From Liminaster sp045576355 (lineage in GTDB: Bacteria > Bacteroidota > Bacteroidia > Bacteroidales > UBA3663): a stretch of 64,000 nt of DNA. The notes below the pieces were generated by a model that saw only the letters and a list, made by a program, of their open reading frames with translations, was not told where the DNA came from and did not search any database. Below, in pieces: positions 17,179-24,646 of the stretch (positions are counted from its first letter, which is position 1; each line of letters begins with the position of its first letter). The position numbers were made by a program, and so were the translations under genes. The stretch lies in assembly GCA_045576355.1 (NCBI GenBank), contig JAZNGG010000020.1, forward strand, positions 1-64,000, read 5' to 3'.

Positions 17179-17433
17179 TCACAAAGTAGATTCTGAAAAA
17201 TCTAAATGATAAACGACTTCTCCGTCTTCATTTTTAGAAAATTCACCTACACAAATTAACTCGGGCATTCCTCCAGTCCAAAAAGATACCGTTACAACTG
17301 ATTGCTCCGCAATGTCTAACTCTCTTTTTAATTCTTCCGATTTCTCTTTACAAATTGATACTAACTTATCATAGCTATCAGTCGCCTTGCCACAAGTCAT
17401 TCTTAATTCTTCTTGTTGATTGTAAGTTTTCAT
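17179..17433 (-). CDS. Hypothetical small protein
   Basis: An 84-residue protein that I do not recognise. The N-terminal half (residues about 8-45) is charged and probably helical (SYDKLVSICKEKSEELKREL), followed by a beta-rich part (VTVSFWTGGMPELICVGEF, GEVVYHLDF). No signal peptide or membrane segment. It lies 12 bases after the stop of the secreted hypothetical protein to its right and is probably co-transcribed with it. Its stop codon touches the conserved upstream part of candidate RNA copy C. Composition is AT-rich compared with prfB. Confidence 0.55.
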   Translation of the reverse strand: MKTYNQQEELRMTCGKATDSYDKLVSICKEKSEELKRELDIAEQSVVTVSFWTGGMPELICVGEFSKNEDGEVVYHLDFSESTL

Positions 17434-17445
17434 AATTTTTAATAT

Positions 17446-17997
17446 TTATAAGTCTTCACCATTTGCTCTGTTATATTCATTATCATAGTACATAAGAATG
17501 CCATACTCTCCTGCATATTCATCTATCCTAAACCATACAGACTTCATAATGCTTGAACCGGATTCTTCTGCACGCTGATAGAAACTCGCTTCATACCTTT
17601 TCTTATTAACCGACATTTCATAGGAAATATCCTCATGATCAGGAATCGAATATTCTTTTGTCGTAATATATTTTGAATTATTTTCAAATTGGAGACAAAG
17701 AGTATTAAACCTTATTTTTATACTTGTTTCATCAACAAAAATTTTATCTCTAAGCACTATACGAAAAACTTTATTATTATTAGTTGCAATAACAACATAA
17801 ACATCACGTCCATTAAATTCTCCTTTCAAAATCTCTTTATCTAATTCAGAACTTATAAAACCTTTAGATTTTAGCTTCTTGATCATATCCGATTTGGATC
17901 CATCAACAGGGATTCCCATAAATTTTGTAACATCATCTTGAGCATAAATAGACATTGATGTTAGTAACAAAACGACAATAAACAATAATTTTTTCAT
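17446..17997 (-). CDS. Secreted hypothetical protein
   Basis: A 183-residue protein with a clear signal peptide (MKKLLFIVVLLLTSMSIYAQ) and a mature domain beginning DDVTKFMGIPVDGSKSDM, a pattern seen in small Bacteroidales periplasmic proteins of unknown function. KLKSKGF, RDVYVVIATNNNKVFRIVL and SVWFRIDEYAGEYGILMYYDNEYN suggest an alpha/beta fold. The ATG at 17997 gives the signal peptide; a longer frame back to 18168 only reads through the inverted repeat at 18074-18191. A -7 box, TACTTTTG (minus strand, 18260-18253), would give a leader of about 250 bases. Confidence 0.6.
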   Translation of the reverse strand: MKKLLFIVVLLLTSMSIYAQDDVTKFMGIPVDGSKSDMIKKLKSKGFISSELDKEILKGEFNGRDVYVVIATNNNKVFRIVLRDKIFVDETSIKIRFNTLCLQFENNSKYITTKEYSIPDHEDISYEMSVNKKRYEASFYQRAEESGSSIMKSVWFRIDEYAGEYGILMYYDNEYNRANGEDL

Positions 17998-18073
17998 ATG
18001 TTTTCCATATGCTCTCCAGTTCCACAAGAGCATTAATAAAACAAAGAAGCGCGGAACTGTATTTGCCACGTCT

Positions 18074-18191
18074 CGAATGAAGGTCCTGAGAAAACCTAAT
18101 GAGCAGATGTAGTAATAGCAGCCCACGCCTAGCGTGAGAACCACTATGCTATATCCTTGCTCATTCATGAAAGTTCTCAGGTTTTCATTCG
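18074..18191. repeat. Large imperfect inverted repeat
   Basis: An arm of about 33 bases at 18074-18106 (CGAATGAAGGTCCTGAGAAA onward to GAGCAG) pairs imperfectly with 18158-18191 (TTGCTCATT ... TTCTCAGG ... TTTCATTCG). The 51-base middle contains a second stem, CACGC-CTA-GCGTG (18124-18136). On the minus strand it lies in the leader of the secreted hypothetical gene. It could be a structured RNA leader or a small inverted-repeat element. CTGCTCATTAG recurs near 16873. Confidence 0.5.
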
Positions 18192-18316
18192 CAAGATAAG
18201 CATAACGCTTCTTAAAATATTATGTCATGGAAAGACTTTATCAATCCGTTTGCAAAAGTACATAATTATTTTTAATTAAAAAGATATTTAATATTTTTTA
18301 TTGCTTCTATATAACA

Positions 18317-18349
18317 TAGAGGCCGACTAAACTTGTTAGACAGCCTCTA
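18317..18349 (-). terminator. Terminator-like hairpin behind the HU-family gene
   Basis: TAGAGGC (18317-18323) pairs with GCCTCTA (18343-18349), with an inner CTAA/TTAG stem. It lies 25 bases past the stop codon at 18374. The T-run after it is poor. Confidence 0.5.
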
Positions 18350-18373
18350 GTAATAATAATCCGAAAGAGTTTT

Positions 18374-18808
18374 CTATTCCATAGTTATCTTTCTGGCAGC
18401 AGCTTTCATGGATCTTTGCATGGCTCTTGAGGTCACAAGTTCAAACTTCAGATCAGTAAATGATTTCAACTCCTCTCCGGGAACAAACTGGACACTTACT
18501 CCGGTAATGTTATTGGAGGTAAACTCTTTTGGAGATACTGCACCGGTACTCAGAAGTCTTAACCGAAACTTTCCCAATTCTCCCATTTCAACTAAATTTC
18601 CGTCTCTCAAAGCCATAACAATATTATCCACAGCTGCAATGATTACAGCATAAACATCTGCGCGTGTTAATGTGGACTGCAATGAAATGCGTTGACATAG
18701 GGCTTTCAACGTAAGTTTGGTGTTGTACTGCGCACGTGCATAAGCTTTTTTAGCTTCTTCCGGCTTTGCCGGATTGCTTACGAATGCTAAACTATAATTT
18801 ATAGGCAT
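18374..18808 (-). CDS. HU-family (HU-HIG type) DNA-binding protein
   Basis: A 144-residue histone-like protein. AKKAYARAQYNTKLTLKALC near 18-37 and the helix VYAVIIAAVDNIVMALRDG at about 52-70 form the HU dimer body, followed by NLVEMGELGKFRLRL, the strand pair leading to the DNA-binding arms. It matches the long HU variants common in Bacteroidales, about 120-160 residues with a modified tail; here the tail is basic (RSMKAAARKITME). The role in these bacteria is unclear. A -7 box (CAAAGATA at 18870-18877, read leftward) lies about 60 bases upstream. It is a single-gene unit. Confidence 0.8.
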   Translation of the reverse strand: MPINYSLAFVSNPAKPEEAKKAYARAQYNTKLTLKALCQRISLQSTLTRADVYAVIIAAVDNIVMALRDGNLVEMGELGKFRLRLLSTGAVSPKEFTSNNITGVSVQFVPGEELKSFTDLKFELVTSRAMQRSMKAAARKITME

Positions 18809-18898
18809 AGTAAATAAAAATTAAAAAGTTAGTAATTATTGCTTATCAGGGATTTCCCGAATCGCACCGCAAAGATACACCATTGTAAAAGCAGCTTG

Positions 18899-18992
18899 TC
18901 CGTTTATGTCCACCTATGTCTTGATATGTCTCGATATGTCTGTTTATGTCCACTTATGTCCGTTTGTGTCCACCTATGTCCGTTTGTGTCTG
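18899..18992. repeat. TATGTC-rich imperfect tandem repeat
   Basis: About nine spaced copies of (T/G)ATGTC(C) occur with irregular 8-12 base spacing (GTTTATGTCCACCTATGTC, TTGATATGTC, GTTTGTGTCCACC and so on), just upstream of the HU-family promoter. No gene reads through it. Confidence 0.6.
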
Positions 18993-19090
18993 TTTTATCT
19001 TTCTCTCTCGCGCGTATATATAATAGGGTATAGCGACAGCAAACAGATTTATTTTTATCCGATGCCTAATAGTTAAAACAATTATCATAG

Positions 19091-19210
19091 GTCATGCACA
19101 TTACACGATGGCGTCATGTGACATTACACGGCGGCGTCATGCACATCACACGGCGGCGTCATACAAATCACACGGCGGCGTCATGCACGCTACACGGCGG
19201 CGTCATGCAA
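19091..19210. repeat. 22-bp minisatellite, family 2 (five units)
   Basis: Five units of 22 bp share the core ACACGGCGGCGTCATGCA, the first with GATGGCGTCATG. The variable bases are almost confined to a four-base window (ACAT, AAAT, ACGC) before CACA or TACA. It lies between the acyl-CoA dehydrogenase terminator and the HU-family promoter. The same family occurs at 50747-50876. The period equals that of family 1 and both cores end in a TCATG-type sequence, so they may be related. Confidence 0.85.
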
Positions 19211-19291
19211 CCCCCAAAAAAACGAAACTCATCACATTCGGGAATTAGAGTAGTGCACAAAACGACAAACGACCTATTAAGAAAACAAAAC

Positions 19292-19323
19292 GACCGCACC
19301 GGCGCCTAAGCGCTGATGCGGTC
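19292..19323 (-). terminator. Terminator of the etfB-etfA-acyl-CoA dehydrogenase operon
   Basis: GACCGCA-ccg-GCGC-ctaa-GCGC-tga-TGCGGTC forms a two-part stem, followed on the minus strand by GTTTTGTTTTC. It lies about 70 bases past the stop codon at 19393. A second small hairpin, GTCCC/GGGAC, is at 19331-19344. Confidence 0.75.
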
Positions 19324-19392
19324 TCATGACGTCCCCTGTGGGACGGGGAGAGAGGGGGAAGACGAGTCTCCACCCCCCGGGAGGGATTTTAT

Positions 19393-21099
19393 TTACTTGC
19401 GATAGTCGGCCAAATCGTCGGCAGAGATATTGGCAACGAAGTCTGCATGCTTCTCAACCTCTGCTGCAGCGAATCGCACATAGACTTTGGCCGACTGAGC
19501 GAAAAGCTCAGGTGCCTTAGTGGCATCGGCTAGGATGAGGTGGCTCATGATGATGTCTGCTGCCATCTCATAGAGGCGGCGCGCCACGAAGTCCTGCAAC
19601 TCCTGGTTTTTCAACTCTACAATCTTATGGACAGCGGCATTGTACTTGACAGCCATGGCCAAAACGCGCTCCTTTAAGGGCTGTAACTCGGGCGCTACGG
19701 TTGCCTGCTCGAGCTCGGCGATGTGGGCAGCATAGAAGCCGTTGGTGACATAGCGGATGGCAGCGACGGTCTGCAGCTGTGTGGTACCCTCATAGATGGA
19801 GGTGATGCGGGCATCACGATAGATGCGCTGACAAGCATACTCGAGCATGAAGCCCGATCCGCCGTGGATCTGGATGCAGTCATAGGCGTTCTGGTTGCAA
19901 TATTCGGAGTTCATGCCTTTAGCCAGCGGAGTGAAGGCATCGGCAAGTTTGGCATAGAACTTCTGCTCTTTCTTCTCCTCGGGGGTCAAAGCACGTTCGC
20001 GGGAGATGTCGTCGAGAGCTTTATAGATATCGACATAGCGAGCTGTCATGTAGAGGAGCGAACGTCCTGCATCGAGTTTGGCCTTCATGATGGAGAGCAT
20101 GTCATAGACAGCCGGGAAGTTGATGATGTTCTGACCAAACTGTTTGCGGTCTTTAGCATAGGCCAATCCCTCGTTATAGGCAGCCTGGCTAAGTCCGACA
20201 GACTGTGCGGCGATGCCAAGACGGGCACCGTTCATGAGTGCCATGACATACTTGATGAGTCCCAGCTTGCGGCTGCCGCAGAGCTCGGCTTTGGCATTCT
20301 TATAGACCAACTCGCAAGTCGGGCTGCCGTGGATGCCGAGTTTGTTTTCGATGCGACGCACGTTGACACCGCCCTGGCGCTTGTCGTAGATGAACATGGA
20401 GAGTCCGCGGCCGTCTTTAGTGCCCTCCTCGGAGCGAGCCAAGACGAGGTGGATGTCAGAGTCGCCGTTGGTGATGAGGCGCTTGCAGCCGTTGAGCAAC
20501 CAGCACTGGTCTGCCTCAGACCAAGTGGCTCGGAGCATGACAGACTGGAGGTCTGAGCCGGCATCGGGCTCGGTGAGGTCCATGGACATGGTCTCGCCGG
20601 CGCAGACGCGGGGGATGTAGCGGGCATGCTGGTCCTCGTCGCCAAACTCATAGAGGGTCTCGATGCAGTCCTGGAGCGACCAGATGTTTTCGAAGCCGGC
20701 ATCGGCTGTGGCGATGATCTCGTTGATGGCGGTGTAGGGGGCCACGGGGAAGTTGAGTCCGCCGTAGCGACGGGGCATGGTGACACCGTTGAGTCCTGCC
20801 TTGATGGTGGCATCGAGGTTCTCATAGGTCTTGCTGGCGTAGCTGACGCGGCCGCCGGCGCAGTGGGGTCCTTCGGCATCGACAGCCTCGGCGTTGGGGG
20901 CAATAATGTTGGCACAGATGTCGCCGGTGAGGTCAAGCACTCGGTCGTAGGAGTCCATGGCATCCTCAAAGTCCTGAGGTGCGTAGTCATACTGGTCTTT
21001 ATCGCGGTAGTTGCGCTCTTTGAGCTCAACGATGCGCTGCATCAATGGATGATTCAAGTGAAACTTGATCTCCGGAACGTCGTTATAGAAATTTGCCAT
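19393..21099 (-). CDS. Acyl-CoA dehydrogenase
   Basis: A 568-residue FAD enzyme that introduces a trans double bond into acyl-CoA and passes electrons to ETF. MDLTEPDAGSD at about 172-182 and the LNGCKRLITNGD strand are the FAD/substrate signatures; IYEGTTQLQ supplies the catalytic-base Glu. It is about 190 residues longer than butyryl-CoA dehydrogenase, with an N-terminal extension (residues 1-75) and a helical C-terminal domain from about 470, typical of the long Bacteroidetes form. The following etfA and etfB genes on the same strand make a complete electron-transfer set. Chain-length preference is not visible. Confidence 0.93.
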   Translation of the reverse strand: MANFYNDVPEIKFHLNHPLMQRIVELKERNYRDKDQYDYAPQDFEDAMDSYDRVLDLTGDICANIIAPNAEAVDAEGPHCAGGRVSYASKTYENLDATIKAGLNGVTMPRRYGGLNFPVAPYTAINEIIATADAGFENIWSLQDCIETLYEFGDEDQHARYIPRVCAGETMSMDLTEPDAGSDLQSVMLRATWSEADQCWLLNGCKRLITNGDSDIHLVLARSEEGTKDGRGLSMFIYDKRQGGVNVRRIENKLGIHGSPTCELVYKNAKAELCGSRKLGLIKYVMALMNGARLGIAAQSVGLSQAAYNEGLAYAKDRKQFGQNIINFPAVYDMLSIMKAKLDAGRSLLYMTARYVDIYKALDDISRERALTPEEKKEQKFYAKLADAFTPLAKGMNSEYCNQNAYDCIQIHGGSGFMLEYACQRIYRDARITSIYEGTTQLQTVAAIRYVTNGFYAAHIAELEQATVAPELQPLKERVLAMAVKYNAAVHKIVELKNQELQDFVARRLYEMAADIIMSHLILADATKAPELFAQSAKVYVRFAAAEVEKHADFVANISADDLADYRK

Positions 21100-21180
21100 A
21101 TCTGTTGAGATATATTAGTGACTCTCTATGCGCTCCACCGCGCGGGGTGTCCGGCAGGCAGAGGCAAGGGAGAGCAGTGT

Positions 21181-22221
21181 TTACTTACTATTTTTCTTAT
21201 AATACTTGATGAGTTTCGGTACGACCTCCTCCACGGTGCCCTGGATGACGTAGTCAGCGATCTGATTGATCGGAGCATTAGGATCGTTGTTGATGGAGAT
21301 GATGATGCCGGACTCCTGCATGCCGGCGATGTGCTGGATCTGTCCGGAGATGCCGCAGGCGATATAGACCTTCGGACGGACGGTCACACCGGTCTGCCCA
21401 ATCTGACGGTCATGGTCGGCATAGCCGGCATCGACAGCGGCGCGGCTGGCACCCACCTCGGCATGGAGCTCTTTGGCCAACTCAAAAAGCTGGTCAAAGC
21501 CCTCTTTAGAGCCGACACCATAGCCACCGGCTACGACGATGGAGGCTCCCTTAAGGTTGTGTTTGGCTTTCTCCACGTGACGATCGAGGACTTTCACCAC
21601 ATATTCGGTAGCAGGGACATATTTGGCTACATCGTGCTTTACGACTTCACCCTGATAGTTGGGATCGAGGATCTCTTTTTTCATCACACCCTCACGGACG
21701 GTGGCCATCTGAGGACGATGCTCTGGATTGACGATGGTGGCTACGATGTTGCCGCCAAAGGCAGGGCGGATCTGATAGAGCTGGTTGTCATAGTGCTTAT
21801 CGACGAGTTGTCCCTCGGCGTTCTTAACCTTCATGTCAAAGGAGCCGATCTCGAGCTGTGTACAGTCGGCAGTCAATCCGCTGTGCAAAGCGGAAGAGAC
21901 GCGCGGTCCAAGGTCACGACCGATGACGGTGGCACCCATCAGGCAGATCTGAGGTTGCTCCTCCTTGAAAAGATTGACCACAGCAGCTGTATGGGGGTTG
22001 GAGGTGTAGGGGAACAAGCCCTCGGCATCGAAGATGTGCACCTTGTCCACACCGTAGGGGAGCACCTGCTGTTCGATGCCATCCAGGCCGCTACCGGCAC
22101 AGATGCACTCTAACTGTACGCCCAATGTGTTGGCCAGTTTACGGCCTTTGGTGAGAAGTTCGAGGCTGACATCGATCACTGTCGCGCCGTCCAACTCACA
22201 ATATACAAATACGTTATTCAT
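21181..22221 (-). CDS. etfA: Electron transfer flavoprotein alpha subunit
   Basis: A 346-residue subunit that binds FAD and, with EtfB, takes electrons from the neighbouring acyl-CoA dehydrogenase. The C-terminal FAD domain shows VAGGYGVGSKEGF, GASRAAVDAGY, QIGQTGVTVRPK and GISGQIQHIAGM in order, the standard ETF-alpha signature, ending with ISINNDPNAPI. The N-terminal domain starts MNNVFVYCELDG. It lies 44 bases behind etfB and 80 bases ahead of the dehydrogenase. Confidence 0.95.
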   Translation of the reverse strand: MNNVFVYCELDGATVIDVSLELLTKGRKLANTLGVQLECICAGSGLDGIEQQVLPYGVDKVHIFDAEGLFPYTSNPHTAAVVNLFKEEQPQICLMGATVIGRDLGPRVSSALHSGLTADCTQLEIGSFDMKVKNAEGQLVDKHYDNQLYQIRPAFGGNIVATIVNPEHRPQMATVREGVMKKEILDPNYQGEVVKHDVAKYVPATEYVVKVLDRHVEKAKHNLKGASIVVAGGYGVGSKEGFDQLFELAKELHAEVGASRAAVDAGYADHDRQIGQTGVTVRPKVYIACGISGQIQHIAGMQESGIIISINNDPNAPINQIADYVIQGTVEEVVPKLIKYYKKNSK

Positions 22222-22265
22222 AACTTTCTCTGTTTTTAAGGATGATGGTCTAATAAGTCTGCCGA

Positions 22266-23138
22266 TCAGCCGATGGTGTTATTAGACAATAGTTCGACGA
22301 TAAGGCTCTCAATGTCTGCATCGCTGCCGGTCATGGTGCGACTCTCTTTAGCCACAAAGACGATGTTTTTTACCGCCTTGACATTGGTCGGAGATCCCGC
22401 CTTGCCGATCTGTGCTGGGTCGGCATCGATGTCTGCGGCACCCCACTGTGTGATGTTGAGATAGGGCTTGGCAGCCAACATGGCCTCCAACTCGGGGGTC
22501 ACCTCTGTGCGCTCGGCTGGGACTGTCGCACGTTTATATTTCATGACACGCTTGGCATGACGAGGACGACAGGGGGCAGCAGAGCCATTGACCGTGATGA
22601 CGATCGGAAGAGGACCCTCTACGGTCTCAACACCGCCATCGATGTGGCGCTTCACCGTGATGCGACCATCGACGATGTCCAGGATCTCCTCGGCATAGGT
22701 GATCTGGGTCAACCCCAGTTTCTCAGCCACCTGGGGACCCACCTGTGCGGTGTCTCCGTCGATGGCCTGACGGCCGCCGATGATGATGTCAAAGTTGCCG
22801 ATTTTCTTGATTGCCTGCGAGAGGGTATAGCTCGTGGCCAAGGTGTCAGCACCACCCAATACTCGATCTGTAATCACATAACCCTCGTCTGCGCCACGAT
22901 AGAGCGCCTCGCGAATCACCTCAGCAGACTTGGGCAAGCCCATAGTCAAGACAGAGATGGTAGAGCCCGGGAACTTGTCCTTGAGACGAAGTGCCTGCTC
23001 GAGGGCATTGAGGTCTTCGGGGTTGAAGACGGCCGGAAGGGCAGCACGATTGACCGTGCCCTCCGGGGTCATGGCGTCTTTACCCACGTTTCTGGTGTCA
23101 GGTACCTGCTTGGCAAGTACAATAATTTTCAAAGCCAT
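22266..23138 (-). CDS. etfB: Electron transfer flavoprotein beta subunit
   Basis: A 290-residue partner of EtfA, first gene of the operon. IIVLAKQVPDT at the N-terminus, VLGGADTLATSYTLS and IIGGRQAIDGDTAQVGPQVAE are ETF-beta hallmarks; the nucleotide-site loop is intact. The family includes both plain electron-transfer and bifurcating forms, which the sequence alone does not separate here. It is separated from asd upstream by 246 bases that contain two copies of the GGGCTTCGCCC repeat. Confidence 0.95.
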   Translation of the reverse strand: MALKIIVLAKQVPDTRNVGKDAMTPEGTVNRAALPAVFNPEDLNALEQALRLKDKFPGSTISVLTMGLPKSAEVIREALYRGADEGYVITDRVLGGADTLATSYTLSQAIKKIGNFDIIIGGRQAIDGDTAQVGPQVAEKLGLTQITYAEEILDIVDGRITVKRHIDGGVETVEGPLPIVITVNGSAAPCRPRHAKRVMKYKRATVPAERTEVTPELEAMLAAKPYLNITQWGAADIDADPAQIGKAGSPTNVKAVKNIVFVAKESRTMTGSDADIESLIVELLSNNTIG

Positions 23139-23216
23139 AAATATTCTATTATGTTGTTTAAAATTTTTATATATGATTGTCTTTTTTGGTTGAGGGGTTT
23201 ATTGGTTGAGGAGTTG

Positions 23217-23252
23217 AGGGGCTTCGCCCCGCTATGGCAGATGGCTATGGCT
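23217..23252 (-). repeat. GGGCTTCGCCC repeat, etfB-asd spacer copy 1
   Basis: GAGGGGCTTCGCCCC then GCTATGGCAGATGGC. GGGGC-TTC-GCCCC is a perfect 5-bp hairpin. It is a shorter version of the element at 23312-23382, without the pyrimidine-rich half. Confidence 0.6.
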
Positions 23253-23311
23253 TATGGCCTCGCTTGCTGAAAAAAATAAACTTCTAAACCTTTAAACTTC
23301 TAAACCAAACA

Positions 23312-23382
23312 AGGGCTTCGCCCTGCTATGGCGATGGCAGATGGCTCCTCTTTACTCTTTCCTCTGTTCTCTGTACTCTTAT
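23312..23382 (-). repeat. 3'-end repeat with GGGCGAAGCCC core, asd copy
   Basis: Read leftward from the asd stop codon: AAGAGTACAGAG, AGGAAAGAGTAAAGAGGA, GCCATCTGCCAT, CGCCATAGCAGGGCGAAGCCC. The order and most bases match 16531-16604 behind prfB. Both copies start within a few bases of a stop codon and point the same way relative to the gene. Confidence 0.65.
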
Positions 23383-23384
23383 CG

Positions 23385-24401
23385 TCAGCCCTTCAGCCTA
23401 TCATCGTTGGCGATCAGCCACTCGGCGATCTGGACAGCATTGAGCGCAGCTCCTTTCTTGATCTGGTCACCTACGATCCAGAAGGTCAAACCATTGGGAT
23501 GGGCAAGGTCTTTGCGCACACGACCGACGTAGATGTCATCCGTACCGGCCAGGAAGAGGGGCATCGGATAGACTTTATTGGCCGGATCGTCCATGAGCGT
23601 AACACCCTGTGCAGAGGCAAAAGCCTGCTGCGCCTCTTCGACGCTGATGGGGCGCTCAGTCTCGACCCAGATGGACTCAGAGTGAGAACGAAGTGAGGGG
23701 ACACGCACACACATCGCCGAGCATGCTACGTCGCTATGCATGATCTTGCGGGTCTCGTTAAACATCTTCATCTCCTCCTTGGTGTAGCCATTGTCTGTGA
23801 AAACATCGATCTGAGGGATAACATTATAGGCCAACTGATATTGGAACTTAGAGACCGTGGCGGACTGGCCTGCTAGAACTTCACGATACTGCTGCTCGAG
23901 CTCTGCCATGGCGGCTGCTCCGGCACCACTGGCAGCCTGGTAACTAGCCACGTGGATCCGCTGGATGTGGCTCAACTGCTCTAAGGCCTGAAGCGCTACA
24001 ACCATCATGATGGTCGTGCAATTGGGGTTGGCAATGATCCCTTTCGGGCGAACAAGGGCGTCTGTGGCATTACACTCCGGCACGACAAGCGGCACCTCTT
24101 CGTCCATGCGGAAAGCACTGGAGTTATCAATCATCACAGCGCCGTAGCGAGTGATGTCTGCCGCATAGTCTCGGCTGATGCCGGCTCCGGCTGAGGTGAA
24201 AGCAATGTCAACACCCTTAAAATCATCATTATGCTTCAACTCTTTAATCTCTATTTCCTTGCCCTTAAACAGACAGGTCTTTCCGGCACTGCGCGATGAG
24301 CCGAAAAGTAAAAGTTCGTCAATGGGGAAATTACGTTGCTCAAGAACTTTCAGGAATTCTTGGCCGACAGCACCACTTGCACCTACAATAGCTACTTTCA
24401 T
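23385..24401 (-). CDS. asd: Aspartate-semialdehyde dehydrogenase
   Basis: A 338-residue enzyme that reduces aspartyl phosphate to aspartate semialdehyde for lysine, threonine, methionine and cell-wall diaminopimelate. The NADP-binding GASGAVGQEF is at 7-16, the active-site Cys is in ANPNCTTIMM near residue 129, SYQAASGAGAAA follows, and the catalytic His is in VPSLRSHSESIWVE near 241. Length and motifs are normal. A -7 box (TACTTTTG, minus strand, 24501-24494) and a 14-bp palindrome TTATAACGTTATAA (24414-24427) lie upstream. Confidence 0.95.
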   Translation of the reverse strand: MKVAIVGASGAVGQEFLKVLEQRNFPIDELLLFGSSRSAGKTCLFKGKEIEIKELKHNDDFKGVDIAFTSAGAGISRDYAADITRYGAVMIDNSSAFRMDEEVPLVVPECNATDALVRPKGIIANPNCTTIMMVVALQALEQLSHIQRIHVASYQAASGAGAAAMAELEQQYREVLAGQSATVSKFQYQLAYNVIPQIDVFTDNGYTKEEMKMFNETRKIMHSDVACSAMCVRVPSLRSHSESIWVETERPISVEEAQQAFASAQGVTLMDDPANKVYPMPLFLAGTDDIYVGRVRKDLAHPNGLTFWIVGDQIKKGAALNAVQIAEWLIANDDRLKG

Positions 24402-24413
24402 ACTTGATAATCG

Positions 24414-24427
24414 TTATAACGTTATAA
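24414..24427. promoter_or_regulatory. 14-bp palindrome upstream of asd
   Basis: TTATAACGTTATAA is a perfect palindrome 13 bases before the asd ATG and downstream of its predicted promoter. It could bind a dimeric regulator, but in AT-rich DNA a chance origin is possible. Confidence 0.25.
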
Positions 24428-24646
24428 ATAGTAAGATGTAATAAAAAAAAGAAAAGAAGCCGTGTTTCTAAGTTTCACCTATTACACAAACCTCGGCAAA
24501 AGTACAAATTTTCCAAACAACAAGAATTTTTATATATTATTTTTGCTTTCACAATTGCACAACCATCGACAATGTGAGAAATATTCTCCTCTTTTCATGC
24601 ACATTCTAAGGGCAGAAATGCACAAAATAAGACAATTCATGCAAAT

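Noticed and set aside
17998..18168. N-terminal extension of the secreted hypothetical protein (MNEQGYSIVVL...)
   Set aside because: It reads through an inverted repeat and would bury a good signal peptide; the ATG at 17997 is a better start.
21118..22113. Long opposite-strand frame across etfA (331 codons)
   Set aside because: Shadow frame of etfA; the forward gene has complete ETF-alpha motifs.
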